From assembly GCF_003605755.1 (NCBI RefSeq), contig NZ_RAHJ01000022.1, forward strand, positions 1-64,000: a stretch of DNA of 64,000 bases. Direction: 5' to 3'. Positions 24,204 to 33,075 of this stretch are shown piece by piece. The notes beneath the pieces were generated by a model, which did no database searches, was not told the origin of the DNA, and was given only the letters and a program-made list of their open reading frames with translations. The DNA is from Tsuneonella suprasediminis (GTDB taxonomy: Bacteria; Pseudomonadota; Alphaproteobacteria; Sphingomonadales; Sphingomonadaceae). The position numbers and the translations under genes were made by a program. Positions within the stretch are counted from its first letter, which is position 1; every line of letters starts with the position of its first letter.

Positions 24204-25437
24204 GGGTCACCACAGGCAAGCGCAATTCGGTGCGATATCCGCCGGGCACAGGGCCGGATTCGATGATCGCATCGCTGCCGAAGCGGGCCTGAATCCGGTC
24301 GCGGACATTGGCCAGACCAATGCCGAAACCCGATGTGCCCCCCTTGGGCGCACCCGGCCCGTCGTCACTGACAGTCAGCACCAGCCGCCCATATTCCGCG
24401 CGGGCGGACAGCGTGATGGTGACCGGGCGATTGACCGGGGCGACGGCATATTTCACCGAATTTTCCACCAGCGGTTGCAGGATCATCCCCGGCACCCGCA
24501 CTTGTTCCAGCGCAGGCGGCAGATCGATGGCGACTTTCAGGCGGCTGGGGAAGCGCACCTGTTCGACCGCCAGATAGTGTTGCTGCAACGCGAATTCCTC
24601 GCCCAGTTCGACATCCACTGTCGCTTCATCGGCCAGCGAGTGACGATAGAAGTTGGACAGTTCCTGAATCATCTCTTCCGCCTGCTCGGCCTTGCCGGTC
24701 ATCACCAGCGAGGACAGCGAATTGAGCGCGTTGAACAGGAAGTGCGGATTGACCTGATACCGCAAGCTCCGCAATTCGGCGGCCTTGGCCGCGCTGCGAA
24801 AGCGCGCCTCCCGCCGTTCGGCCAGTCGCGCACGTTCGATGGCGACCAGCGCAAAATAGAGCGAACCCCATGCGAACAGCAGGAAATACCGGCCCAGCGC
24901 GATTTCCAGCACGCCCTGCCAGCGTTCCTCTTCACCCAGATCGGCCGGAACCACGATCCGCCCGCGCACCGTGGCATCGGGGCCCAGCGGGCCATCGACA
25001 TCGGGGCTGGCCACAGGGCGGGCTTCGATAATCTTGTTGCCTTTACCGTCCTTGCGGACCTGAAAACCGCGCTTTTCCGCCATCGCCGCTTCGACATCGT
25101 CCTGCACGCTGGCGAAAACCTGCTGATTGACGGTGGCAATCATAATCGATGCCGGGATCGCCAGCAGCAGCGCGGCGATAATCTGCACCATCAGCGCGCG
25201 CCGGTCGAACAGGCGCAGCACCATCCAGAATACCAGCGTGATCCCGATCCCCGCCAATGTGACGACCGCGCGGCGCCACAACAGTTCGTACTGCAATTCC
25301 AGCCCCAGCGAGGCGCGCAGCGATACGAGAACGAAATAACACGCCCACAGCCCGACAATAGACAGCAGCACCGTGCGGAATTCGACCCGCACGGGTGCCT
25401 CTGTATCGGGAAGGGTGGCAGAATCGGCCATAGTCAT
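24196..25437 (-). CDS. LytS-type sensor histidine kinase
   Basis: This is a 413-aa membrane kinase. Hydrophobic helices lie at about 22-42, 56-75, 83-103 and 180-200, with a periplasmic loop about 105-178. The His_kinase domain shows LRYQVNPHFLFNALNSLSSL with phospho-acceptor H232, and the HATPase domain has LVENSVKYAV (N box) and VSDDGPGAPKGG (G1). It partners the overlapping LytTR regulator. The signal is unknown. Confidence 0.92.
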   Translation of the reverse strand: MTMADSATLPDTEAPVRVEFRTVLLSIVGLWACYFVLVSLRASLGLELQYELLWRRAVVTLAGIGITLVFWMVLRLFDRRALMVQIIAALLLAIPASIMIATVNQQVFASVQDDVEAAMAEKRGFQVRKDGKGNKIIEARPVASPDVDGPLGPDATVRGRIVVPADLGEEERWQGVLEIALGRYFLLFAWGSLYFALVAIERARLAERREARFRSAAKAAELRSLRYQVNPHFLFNALNSLSSLVMTGKAEQAEEMIQELSNFYRHSLADEATVDVELGEEFALQQHYLAVEQVRFPSRLKVAIDLPPALEQVRVPGMILQPLVENSVKYAVAPVNRPVTITLSARAEYGRLVLTVSDDGPGAPKGGTSGFGIGLANVRDRIQARFGSDAIIESGPVPGGYRTELRLPVVTHA

Positions 25438-25535
25438 AAGGTGTAGTGCCTTACGACGCGCGCGCAGGCCAGCGCGCGCGTCGAAGTGAATCGACCCTTC
25501 GTCGAACGGATGGGGCCGAACGAAGGTGCCGAAAA

Positions 25536-27062
25536 TCAGGCTGTTGGCAGCAGATGTTCAGCAGCGATCTTTTCCTGCCAGCGGGCCGGGGCGAGTTGGT
25601 GGACGTTTTTGCCATCGGCATCGACCGCCACTGTTACCGGCATATCCTGCACAGTGAATTCGTAGATCGCTTCCATGCCGAGATCTTCGAATGCCACCAC
25701 TTTGGCTTCCTTGATCGCGCGAGCGACGAGGTAGGCCGCGCCGCCGACTGCCATCAGATAGGCGCTTTTGTGTTGAGCAATGGTTTCGGTCGCCGCCGGG
25801 CCGCGTTCCGCCTTGCCGACACAGGCCAGCAGGCCTTGCTCCAGCATCATCTCCATGAATTTGTCCATGCGGGTGGCCGTGGTCGGGCCGGCCGGGCCGA
25901 CGACTTCGTCACGAACGGGATCGACCGGGCCGACATAATAGATCACCCGCCCGGTGAAATCGACCGGAAGCTGCTCGCCGGCGGCCAGCATATCCTGAAT
26001 CCGCTTGTGCGCGGCATCGCGCCCGGTCAGCATCCTGCCATTCAGCAGCAGACGGTCGCCCTGTTGCCAGCTCTGCACCTCTTCCGCGGTCAGCGTGTCG
26101 AGATTGACCCGCTTCGCTTCGGCGCTCGGCGTCCATTCGACTTGCGGCCAGTCGGCCAGGTTGGGCTTTTCCAGATAGCTCGGCCCCGAACCATCGAGCG
26201 TGAAATGCGCGTGGCGGGTGGCGGCGCAGTTGGGAATCATCGCCACCGGCTTGTTCGCGGCGTGGCACGGCCAGTCCATGATCTTCACGTCGAGCACGGT
26301 GGCCAGCCCGCCCAGCCCTTGCGCGCCGATGCCCAGTGCATTGACCTTGTCGAAAATCTCGATCCGCAGCGCTTCGATATCGTTCTGCGGCCCGCGCGCC
26401 TTCAGCTGGCCCATGTCGATCGGGTCCATCAGCGACTGCTTCGCCAGTTTGACGCAGTGTTCCGCGGTCCCGCCGATGCCGATGCCCAGCATCCCCGGCG
26501 GGCACCACCCGGCACCCATCTGCGGGACCATTTCCAGCACCCAGTCGACGATATTGTCGCTGGGATTCATCATCTTGAACTTGGATTTGGCTTCGCTGCC
26601 GCCGCCCTTGGCCGCGACATCGATCGACACCGTGCGTCCCGGCACCATTTCGACGCTGAGCACCGAAGGGGTGTTGTCGCGCGTGTTGCGGCGGGTGAAC
26701 GCCGGATCGGCCAGCACCGATGCGCGCAGCTTATTTTCCGCATTACCATAGGCGCGGCGGACACCTTCATCGACCACTTCCTGCAAGCTGCGCTGCGAAT
26801 CGAGGCGGCATTCCTGCCCCCATTTGACGAACACGTTGACGATGCCGGTATCCTGACAGATCGGGCGATGCCCTTCGGCACACATCCGGCTGTTGGTCAG
26901 AATCTGCGCGATGGCGTCTTTCGCGGCAGGGCCTTGCTCCGCCTCGTATGCTTCGCCCAGCGCGCGGATATAGTCCATCGGGTGATAGTAGGAGATGTAC
27001 TGCAAGGCGTCCGCGACGCTTTCGATCAGGTCGTCTTCACGGATAGTCACCAAGTCACTCAT
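25536..27062 (-). CDS. fumA: Fumarate hydratase, class I (iron-sulfur type)
   Basis: The 508-aa enzyme interconverts fumarate and (S)-malate in the TCA cycle using an oxygen-sensitive [4Fe-4S] cluster. Cluster cysteines are in GHRPICQDTGIVNVF, LAKQ-containing GTAEHCVKLAKQ, and CHAANKPVAMIPNC further on. Both the alpha (N-terminal) and beta (C-terminal, TGRDAAHKRIQDMLA) domains are fused, as in FumA/FumB. Start ATG 27062 follows AGGAG at 10 nt; the frame before it is not conserved-looking. A long antisense open frame on the plus strand is a shadow. Confidence 0.95.
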   Translation of the reverse strand: MSDLVTIREDDLIESVADALQYISYYHPMDYIRALGEAYEAEQGPAAKDAIAQILTNSRMCAEGHRPICQDTGIVNVFVKWGQECRLDSQRSLQEVVDEGVRRAYGNAENKLRASVLADPAFTRRNTRDNTPSVLSVEMVPGRTVSIDVAAKGGGSEAKSKFKMMNPSDNIVDWVLEMVPQMGAGWCPPGMLGIGIGGTAEHCVKLAKQSLMDPIDMGQLKARGPQNDIEALRIEIFDKVNALGIGAQGLGGLATVLDVKIMDWPCHAANKPVAMIPNCAATRHAHFTLDGSGPSYLEKPNLADWPQVEWTPSAEAKRVNLDTLTAEEVQSWQQGDRLLLNGRMLTGRDAAHKRIQDMLAAGEQLPVDFTGRVIYYVGPVDPVRDEVVGPAGPTTATRMDKFMEMMLEQGLLACVGKAERGPAATETIAQHKSAYLMAVGGAAYLVARAIKEAKVVAFEDLGMEAIYEFTVQDMPVTVAVDADGKNVHQLAPARWQEKIAAEHLLPTA

Positions 27063-27213
27063 CGAAACCAAACTCCTGCTGATCGAATCGCCACAGCCCG
27101 ATAGGCGCATCCGCGCTACCCCGTCAAAGCGCTTGGCGAGAGGGTGGCTTTATGCATAAGGGAAATGCCATCCCGCCCGGCAGGACCAGACGCGCAATAC
27201 AGGTAGTTATCGA

Positions 27214-27816
27214 ATGACCGTCGCAACCAGCACCGCAACCGATTTTGTCACCGCCCGCAAGGCGATGATCGACAGCCAACTGCGTACCAGCGGCGTCAAC
27301 GAACCGTGGGTGATCGCACGCATGGCCGCGGTCCCGCGGGAAGATTTCGTGCCCGAATCCGCGCGCGCCGCCGCTTACATCGACCGCGCCGTGCCGCTGG
27401 GCGATGGCAAGATGCTGGCCGCGCCGCTGGTCCACGGCCGGATGCTGGCCGAAGCGGCCCCTACGCTCGACGATAAAGCGCTGGTGGTCGATGGCGGCAG
27501 CGGATATCTGGCCGCGCTGCTCGAACCGCTGGTGGGATCGATCACCGTTATCACCCCGGACGATGCCGTCGCTGCATCGCGCAAGCGCGGGGATTTCACG
27601 CTGTTGCTGATCGATGGGGCGGTGGAAGAGCTGCCCGACAGCCTGACCAACCGGCTAGCCGACGATGGCCGCCTTGTCACCGGGCTGGTGCGCCGCGGTG
27701 TCACCCGGCTGGCTGTCGGTCGCAAGACTGCGGGCGCTGTCGCGCTGTGGCCGCTGGCTGAAATCGGCATTCCGCGGCTGACGCAGTTCGACAAGGCCGA
27801 GAGCTGGAGCTTCTGA
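27214..27816 (+). CDS. Protein-L-isoaspartate methyltransferase-like protein (shortened)
   Basis: The product is 200 aa. The N-terminal half is PCMT-like: ARKAMIDSQLRTSGVNEPWV, MAAVPREDFVPESARAAAYI, and VVDGGSGYLAALL as SAM motif I. The stretch after motif I is shorter than in active enzymes: ITVITPDDAVAASRKRGDFT jumps quickly to LLIDGAVEELPDSL, leaving out part of the SAM-binding and substrate region. It may be a non-catalytic relative. It lies 2 bp upstream of tolC. Confidence 0.72.
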   Translation: MTVATSTATDFVTARKAMIDSQLRTSGVNEPWVIARMAAVPREDFVPESARAAAYIDRAVPLGDGKMLAAPLVHGRMLAEAAPTLDDKALVVDGGSGYLAALLEPLVGSITVITPDDAVAASRKRGDFTLLLIDGAVEELPDSLTNRLADDGRLVTGLVRRGVTRLAVGRKTAGAVALWPLAEIGIPRLTQFDKAESWSF

Positions 27817-27818
27817 TC

Positions 27819-29306
27819 GTGGCCCGCGCACACTGCAGGGCCGCACTGATGGCAGGGGCTGCGCTCACCGCCGCCGCTGCCGCTCCGGCGCATGCCGACA
27901 CTCTGCGCGACGCACTGGAAGCGGCCTATCGCGGTAACCCGACACTGGAAGCGGCCCGCGCCCAACAGCGCGCGACAGACGAAAACGTCCCGCTGCAGAA
28001 GGCTGCCGGCCGCCCAAGTGTGACCACGAATTCGCAGTACATCGAATTCGTCAAATCCAGTTCGACCAGCCTGATCGCCCCCAAGCGCAACGTTGTGGCC
28101 AACCTCGATCTGGCAGTGCCGATCTATTCCGGCGGGGCGGTCAGGAACGGGATCAAAGCAGCTGAAACCCGCGTGCAGGCGGGCAGGGCGGATTTGCGCG
28201 GCACCGAATCCTCGGTCTTCAGCCAGGTCGTGGCCGCTTATATGGATGTGATCCGCGCCGAAGCGCTGGTCGCTCTGTCGGCCAATCAGGTGAGAGTGCT
28301 GGGCGTGAATGTCCAGTCGACCAGCGACCGGTTCGAAATCGGCGATCTCACCCGCACCGATGTCGCGCAGTCGCAGGCCCGCCTCGCCACCGCACAGAGC
28401 GATCTGGAAAGCGCGCAATCGAACCTGATCGCCGCGCGGGAAAACTATATCGCGATTGTCGGTCTGGCGCCCGATGATCTGCAGGCCCCACCGCCGCTGC
28501 CCGGTTTGCCCGACAGTCTGGAAGATGCCGTGTCCACCGCGCTGGTCGAAAACCCCGACCTGATCGCCGCGCGCGAACGCGCCAAGGCCGCCGGATACGA
28601 TATCGATGTGGCCGGGGCCGCTCGCCTGCCCACTGTGTCGCTGTTCACCGGCGGCACGTATAACAATTACCTCGGCTCGCTCAAAAGCGGGGCAGTCGCA
28701 ACCAGCTATCCGCAAACCTCCACTGCGGTGCAGGCGGGGGTTCAGCTGAGCCTGCCGCTGTATCAGGGCGGCCGCCCGGCGGCGCAGGAACGACAGGCAC
28801 AGGCCCGCTCTTCCGCTGCGCTGGAACAACAGATCGGCGCCGAGCGCAACCTGATCGCGCAAGTCCGCTCTGCTTACGCCAGCTGGAAGGCGTCGCAGGC
28901 GATTATCGAAAGCAGCCAGCAGGCAATCGACGCGGCTTCGCTCAGCCTTGAAGGGGTGCAGGCGGAAAACACCGTCGGCAATCGCACGATTCTGGACATT
29001 CTCAACGCGGAACAGGAACTGGTACAGGCGCGCGCGCAACTGGTGACTGCGCGGCGCAATGCCTATGTCGCCGGTTTCAGTCTGCTGGCGGCGATGGGCC
29101 GGGCGGAGGCGCGCGATCTGGGGCTGGGCGACGATGGCCCGCTGTATGATCCGGCGGTCTATTACGACCGGGTGCAGGGCAAGTGGAACGATTGGGCTCA
29201 CGATCCCGATCCGCAACCGCAATCGACACGAACCGTTGACATCCCCGCGCCCGGAGCGGAAATTCCCCCGTCCGCCGAATCAGTGACCGAAACACCCGGC
29301 AACTGA
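27819..29306 (+). CDS. tolC: TolC-family outer-membrane efflux protein
   Basis: The 495-aa product starts at GTG 27819 with a signal peptide (ALMAGAALTAAAAAPAHA). It contains two OEP repeats with DTLRDALEAAYRGNPTLEAA and VAAYMDVIRAEALVALSANQ in the first half, and RNLIAQVRSAYASWKASQAI in the second, as expected for the alpha/beta-barrel trimer. It exports substrates of type I secretion or multidrug pumps across the outer membrane. It is coupled to the PCMT-like gene upstream and precedes popZ by about 50 bp. Confidence 0.93.
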   Translation: MARAHCRAALMAGAALTAAAAAPAHADTLRDALEAAYRGNPTLEAARAQQRATDENVPLQKAAGRPSVTTNSQYIEFVKSSSTSLIAPKRNVVANLDLAVPIYSGGAVRNGIKAAETRVQAGRADLRGTESSVFSQVVAAYMDVIRAEALVALSANQVRVLGVNVQSTSDRFEIGDLTRTDVAQSQARLATAQSDLESAQSNLIAARENYIAIVGLAPDDLQAPPPLPGLPDSLEDAVSTALVENPDLIAARERAKAAGYDIDVAGAARLPTVSLFTGGTYNNYLGSLKSGAVATSYPQTSTAVQAGVQLSLPLYQGGRPAAQERQAQARSSAALEQQIGAERNLIAQVRSAYASWKASQAIIESSQQAIDAASLSLEGVQAENTVGNRTILDILNAEQELVQARAQLVTARRNAYVAGFSLLAAMGRAEARDLGLGDDGPLYDPAVYYDRVQGKWNDWAHDPDPQPQSTRTVDIPAPGAEIPPSAESVTETPGN

Positions 29307-29354
29307 TTCGCCACAGGCGGTATGGGATCAACTGAGGCAGGTTACGGGGGCAAC

Positions 29355-29879
29355 ATGCCAATGCGACAAGACGGCGAAGCATCGGTCGAGGAAATCCTCG
29401 AATCGATCAAGAAAGTGATCGCCCGGGATAATCGCAATATCGCGATGGAAACCCGCAAGCGCCGCGAAAACGACGGACTGGCCGAAATCGCCCGTGTGAT
29501 GGACGCTCCGGCCCCCGCCAGCAATAGCGATATCGCGGACGATGAAGAGATCCTCGATCTCGGCACGAGCCATCTGGCGGAAGAAGTCCCCTCGGCCGAT
29601 TCCACAACTGACAGTGCTGACGATGCGGATGACGATCTCGGCCCGCTGACCACAGAGGCAGTGCGCGACGCCATGCGCGACAATCTCGCCGCGCTGGCAA
29701 TGCTGGCCGAACCCGGGAAGCCGCCGCAAATCGTGCGTTCGGGCGAAACATCGCTGGAAGAACTGACGCGCAGCCTGCTGCGCCCGATGCTGGCCGAATG
29801 GCTCGATCGCAACTTGCCCGAGATTGTCGAACGTCTGGTGAAGGCCGAAATCAGTCGAATTGCCGGCAAGCGCGGTTAG
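29355..29879 (+). CDS. popZ: PopZ-type polar organising protein (DUF2497)
   Basis: The 174-aa product has the N-terminal helix EASVEEILESIKKVIARDN, an acidic, disordered middle (about 55-100, rich in D/E/S) and a C-terminal block LTRSLLRPMLAEWLDRNLPE with IVERLVKAEISRIA. This is the layout of PopZ, which forms a matrix at the cell pole and anchors the ParB-parS origin complex in alphaproteobacteria. ATG 29355 is favoured over the longer frame. It is relevant that the same window carries parA, parB, parS sites and the predicted oriC. Confidence 0.88.
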   Translation: MPMRQDGEASVEEILESIKKVIARDNRNIAMETRKRRENDGLAEIARVMDAPAPASNSDIADDEEILDLGTSHLAEEVPSADSTTDSADDADDDLGPLTTEAVRDAMRDNLAALAMLAEPGKPPQIVRSGETSLEELTRSLLRPMLAEWLDRNLPEIVERLVKAEISRIAGKRG

Positions 29880-29927
29880 TCGCGCGAGCCCTTCCCGCAA
29901 CCGGGTCGAGTCACTACATCGCCCGGT

Positions 29928-30311
29928 ATGAGCACGCCCGCCAACTCTCAGGCCAACCTGCAGAAAGCCCGCAACGCGCTGTCGAAAATCGGCGGCGAAC
30001 AGGTGAAGCGGCAGATTTTCCTGTGCGCCGTGTCGGACAAGCAGAAATGCTGTCGCCGCGAAGATGGCGAACGCGCGTGGAAATATCTCAAGCGGCGGCT
30101 GAAGGAACTGGGGCTGGCCGGATCGGTCGTGCAGCGCACCAAGGCCGATTGCCTGCAAGTGTGTGAGGCCGGGCCGATCGCCGTCGTCTGGCCCGATCAG
30201 GTCTGGTATCATTCGTGCGACGAGGCCGCGCTGGAAAAGATAATTCAGCAGCACCTGATCGGCGGAGAGCCGGTGGAGGAACTGCGCCTGCGAAGTAACG
30301 CGGACGACTGA
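29928..30311 (+). CDS. Thioredoxin-like [2Fe-2S] ferredoxin
   Basis: The 127-aa product has four cysteines in the pattern of thioredoxin-fold ferredoxins: [12 protein letters not shown] near residue 32 and [17 protein letters not shown] near residue 77. The second block, C-x3-C-x2-GP, is characteristic. It probably binds one [2Fe-2S] cluster in the cytoplasm. The partner is unknown. ATG 29928 follows popZ by 48 bp. Confidence 0.83.
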   Translation: MSTPANSQANLQKARNALSKIGGEQVKRQIFLCAVSDKQKCCRREDGERAWKYLKRRLKELGLAGSVVQRTKADCLQVCEAGPIAVVWPDQVWYHSCDEAALEKIIQQHLIGGEPVEELRLRSNADD

Positions 30312-30393
30312 CACGGCAGTTGGGTAGCGAGTGACACGGAGAGCGAAAGCGTGCTCAGCCGCCACGACTGCGGTTGTGACAAGGAATGGTCCA

Positions 30394-30430
30394 TGGATTG
30401 CCGCGTCGCTACGCTCCTCGCAATGACGAG
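30394..30430 (-). repeat. Dispersed repeat family A, copy 1
   Basis: TGGATTGCCGCGTCGCTACG then CTCCTCGCAATGACGAG is the reverse complement of the copies at 53455 and 59446. Such extragenic repeats are common between sphingomonad genes. Confidence 0.8.
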
Positions 30431-30588
30431 GGGGGGGCGGTGCACGCTATAGTATTGGCCAATCATCGGCAGCGCGGCTCCAACCCCTGAACCAACCCCA
30501 CTCCGTGCCTTCGTGCCTTCGTGTGAACCAAGCTTTCTCCCGAGGCCCCTCCATCGCGGCGGTTGTGACGGTTGCTAAGGGCAGTACA

Positions 30589-30628
30589 TGGATTGCCACG
30601 TCGCCTCACGTCGCCTCACAATGACGAG
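30589..30628 (-). repeat. Dispersed repeat family A, copy 2 (diverged)
   Basis: It starts TGGATTGCC and ends CAATGACGAG like copy 1, but the centre is replaced by a small tandem duplication of TCGCCTCACG. This is a variant copy in the same intergenic space. Confidence 0.65.
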
Positions 30629-30690
30629 GGGAGGGGGCGGCGCGGTAGTCGCTGAGTCGCTCCACCCACCATCCCGTCACCAGACCACTC

Positions 30691-30780
30691 CGTCACCCCG
30701 GCCGCCGAGCCGGGGTCCAGCTTCCTCCAACGCGGTGCGGGAAGAAAAGCGTCGCCCCGGATCAGGTCCGGGGCGACGGT
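30691..30780 (+). repeat. Dispersed repeat family B, copy 1
   Basis: It begins with GTCACCCCGGC and GAGCCGGGGTCCAGC and ends with the hairpin GTCGCCCCGG/CCGGGGCGAC (30751-30777). The same parts occur in reverse order and orientation at 59271-59363. It is a composite extragenic palindrome. Confidence 0.75.
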
Positions 30781-30903
30781 GTGCCTGGGCTGGGGGGAGT
30801 GGGCGCGAGCGGTGGTGTTGCGCGGGTTGTTGGCGGGGACTGCCGTGCCGCAGAGGGGGCGTCTGCCGCCACCCTCTATGTCCCACGCACCTCCGCCTCC
30901 CTT

Positions 30904-30934
30904 CGTCATTGCGAACGCAGTGAAGCAATCCATG
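30904..30934 (+). repeat. Dispersed repeat family A, copy 3 (diverged)
   Basis: CGTCATTGCGAACGCAGTGA then AGCAATCCATG matches the ends of family A (CGTCATTGCGA...CAATCCA) with a changed centre, in plus orientation. Confidence 0.65.
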
Positions 30935-31034
30935 GCGCAAAGACACTGCTTATGGCGACGGTTGTGATGGAAACGACGTACCTACACGAATTGCCGCACC
31001 GCTCCTCGAAATAACGATCTAATGGAAGGCGGCC

Positions 31035-31379
31035 CTAATCCCGCTTGCCCGGCCACTCTTCCCCGTCGAACGGATCGCTGACGGCGGCATCGTGCCCGGT
31101 GCCATTCGACAGGAACATCAGCCCCATCAGCGCCCCGGCCAGCAGCATGGTGAATGCCACGCCCAGCCCGGTGGCGATGTAAAAGTGAATCGATGCATCT
31201 TCCACTGTCAGCCACAGGCCGACAAGCGAAGCGATCACGACCACGACTGTCACTCCGCCCACGATCTGCATCATGCGCCGGTATTTGTTCCAGGCGAATG
31301 CGGCATTCTCTGGATCGTCGAGCGGGGAAGGGGGCGGATTGGTCTTCACCCGCCCCACATGGCCCTTACCAGCCGCCAT
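31035..31379 (-). CDS. Two-helix inner-membrane protein, 114 aa
   Basis: The 114-aa product has a short cytoplasmic start (MAAGKGHVGRVKTNPPPSPL), two hydrophobic segments at about 38-57 (IVGGVTVVVVIASLVGLWLT) and about 66-90 (YIATGLGVAFTMLLAGALMG), then an acidic tail. ATG 31379 is chosen because GGAGGG lies 7 nt upstream; the open frame further up is not protein-like. This is a conserved-looking sphingomonad membrane protein of unknown function, divergent from the CBS gene. Confidence 0.72.
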   Translation of the reverse strand: MAAGKGHVGRVKTNPPPSPLDDPENAAFAWNKYRRMMQIVGGVTVVVVIASLVGLWLTVEDASIHFYIATGLGVAFTMLLAGALMGLMFLSNGTGHDAAVSDPFDGEEWPGKRD

Positions 31380-31462
31380 AGCAATGCCCTCCGCTGGCCT
31401 TTCACGGCGGATCGTGGCATTCTTGCCCGCAAGACAACGATATATGATGGGGAGATCGAACG

Positions 31463-31894
31463 ATGGATATTGCCCAGCTGATCGCAGGCCGCGCCAGTTC
31501 GGATATCGTGACGTGCGATGTCGATGTACCGATGCGCGAAGCGCTTGCGGTGCTTGCCACCCGGCGAATCGGCGCACTGCCGGTGATGCGCCACGGCGAA
31601 GTGGCGGGCATCTTTTCGGAACGCGATGTCATTTATTGTCTGGGGCAGGAAGGCGAGGCGAGCCTTTCCAAACCGCTGGGCGAAGTGATGACCGCACCTG
31701 CCATTACAGTGGAGCCGGGCACATCGGTGGACGAAGCACTGGGGCTGATGACCCGGCGGCGCATCCGCCACTTGCCGGTGATTCAGAACGGGCAGATGTG
31801 CGGTTTCATCTCGATCGGCGATCTGGTGAAGGCGCAGGTCGATGCTATCGCCACAGAGGCGGAAGCGATGCGGACTTATATACAGTCTGCATGA
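31463..31894 (+). CDS. CBS-domain pair protein
   Basis: The 143-aa product consists of two CBS domains: residues about 7-60 (CDVDVPMREALAVLATRRIG, ALPVMRHGEVAGIFSERDVI) and about 72-128 (VEPGTSVDEALGLMTRRRIR, HLPVIQNGQMCGFISIGDLV). Paired CBS domains form a Bateman module that binds adenosine nucleotides. There is no catalytic domain, so it presumably acts as a stand-alone sensor. Confidence 0.88.
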   Translation: MDIAQLIAGRASSDIVTCDVDVPMREALAVLATRRIGALPVMRHGEVAGIFSERDVIYCLGQEGEASLSKPLGEVMTAPAITVEPGTSVDEALGLMTRRRIRHLPVIQNGQMCGFISIGDLVKAQVDAIATEAEAMRTYIQSA

Positions 31895-31931
31895 TCTTGA
31901 GTGGGGGCGGCAGTCTCCCTACATCGTGTTT

Positions 31932-32261
31932 ATGCCCGATCCGCTCATCCTGACTCCGACTGCCGCCAAACGTGTGGCGGCGATTGCTCAACGCCAGTCG
32001 AAACCGGCGATCCTGCGCCTTTCGGTCGAAGGGGGCGGGTGTTCCGGGTTCCAGTATAAATTCGACCTGTCCGACGATGCCGATGCCGACGACAGCGTCA
32101 GCGAGACCGACGGGGTGAAGCTGGTGGTCGATCCGGTCAGCCTCGATCTGGTGGCGGGCAGCACCGTCGATTTCGTCGAATCGCTGGGCGGGGCGGCATT
32201 CCGGGTTGAAAACCCGCAGGCCGCCGCCGGTTGCGGTTGCGGTTCCAGCTTCGGCATCTAA
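31932..32261 (+). CDS. erpA: Iron-sulfur cluster carrier, ErpA/IscA type
   Basis: The 109-aa A-type carrier has the three conserved cysteines: C37 in LSVEGGGCSGFQYKFDL and the C-terminal pair in AAAGCGCGSSF. These ligate a [4Fe-4S] or [2Fe-2S] cluster passed to apo-proteins. Start is ATG 31932; upstream frame is not conserved-looking. The Xth gene follows 10 bp later. ErpA and IscA are hard to distinguish by sequence alone; I favour ErpA. Confidence 0.88.
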   Translation: MPDPLILTPTAAKRVAAIAQRQSKPAILRLSVEGGGCSGFQYKFDLSDDADADDSVSETDGVKLVVDPVSLDLVAGSTVDFVESLGGAAFRVENPQAAAGCGCGSSFGI

Positions 32262-32271
32262 TAGTCGCCGG

Positions 32272-33045
32272 ATGCGGATTGCATCCTTCAATATCAACGG
32301 CGTCAAAGCGCGCCTGCCCCGACTGATCGAATGGCTGGAAGAAACCCGGCCGACGGTCGCCTGCCTGCAGGAAATCAAAAGCCAGGATGAAGGCTTCCCC
32401 GCCGACGCGTTCGAGAAAATCGGCTATCGCGCGATCTGGCACGGGCAGAAAGGGTTTAACGGCGTCGCCATTCTGGCCGACGGAGTCGAGCCGGTCGAAA
32501 CCCAGCGCACTCTGCCCGGCGACCCGGACGACGATCATTCACGCTATATCGAAGCGGATGTGAACGGGGTGCGGATCGCATGCATCTATCTGCCCAACGG
32601 AAATCCGGTGCCGGGGCCGAAATTCGAATACAAGCTGGCATGGATGGAGCGGCTGCGCGCCCGCATGCGCGAGTTGTGGGATCAGGAAATCCCTTGCGCG
32701 GTCGTGGGCGATTTCAACGTTATTCCAGAAGATAAAGACGTCTGGTCGCCTAAGGCGATGGCCGCCGATGCGCTGATGCAACCCGAATCGCGCGATGCCT
32801 ATGCCCGTTTACTGGGCGATGGATGGACCGATGCCATCGACACGCTGAACCCGCGTGGCGGGGTGTGGACGTTCTGGGATTATCAGGCTGGCGGGTGGCA
32901 GCGGGACCACGGGTTTCGCATCGATCACCTGCTGCTCAGCCCCGAACTGGCCGACCGGATGACCGCCGCCGGGGTGGACCGTGAATATCGCGGACGCGAA
33001 AAAGCCAGCGATCACACCCCTGTATGGGTGGATATCGCTGGCTGA
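32272..33045 (+). CDS. xth: Exodeoxyribonuclease III / AP endonuclease
   Basis: The 257-aa product belongs to the Xth/APE family of base-excision repair: MRIASFNINGVKARLPRLIE (N ligand), LQEIKSQDEGFP (catalytic Glu), YLPNGNPV, VVGDFNVIPEDKDVW (GDFN), and the C-terminal RIDHLLLSPELA and KASDHTPVW (final His). All metal and catalytic residues are present. It cleaves DNA at abasic sites and removes 3' blocking groups. It converges with the SleB-like gene. Confidence 0.95.
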   Translation: MRIASFNINGVKARLPRLIEWLEETRPTVACLQEIKSQDEGFPADAFEKIGYRAIWHGQKGFNGVAILADGVEPVETQRTLPGDPDDDHSRYIEADVNGVRIACIYLPNGNPVPGPKFEYKLAWMERLRARMRELWDQEIPCAVVGDFNVIPEDKDVWSPKAMAADALMQPESRDAYARLLGDGWTDAIDTLNPRGGVWTFWDYQAGGWQRDHGFRIDHLLLSPELADRMTAAGVDREYRGREKASDHTPVWVDIAG

Positions 33046-33052
33046 TCCCGGC

Positions 33053-33070
33053 TGCAGGCGCGCGCCTGCA
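33053..33070. terminator. Possible bidirectional terminator hairpin between xth and hydrolase
   Basis: TGCAGGCGCGCGCCTGCA is a perfect 18-bp palindrome in the 30-bp gap between the two convergent stop codons. There is no clear T-run on either side, so termination strength is uncertain. Confidence 0.4.
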
Positions 33071-33075
33071 ACAGC

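Larger units (their letters stand above)
30312..31034. other. 723-bp gene-free stretch filled with dispersed repeats
   Basis: There is no gene with protein-like composition. The stretch holds three copies of repeat family A (30394-30430, 30589-30628, 30904-30934) and one of family B (30691-30780). The open frames crossing it are Arg/Pro/Gly-rich artefacts of the repeats. Both neighbouring genes end here, so it is a convergent intergenic space that tolerates repeat build-up. Confidence 0.7.

Noticed and set aside
25446-27104. Long plus-strand open frame of 552 codons
   Set aside because: It is antisense to the fumarase gene. High GC leaves the opposite frame open, and the translation is His/Gln/Arg-rich with no domains.
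27375-29222. Minus-strand open frame of 615 codons
   Set aside because: It is antisense to the tolC gene and lacks protein-like composition or a ribosome-binding site.
30312-31034. CRISPR array, because of repeated words at several positions
   Set aside because: The repeats are two unrelated palindromic families in mixed orientations with irregular spacing; no regular repeat-spacer pattern or cas gene exists.
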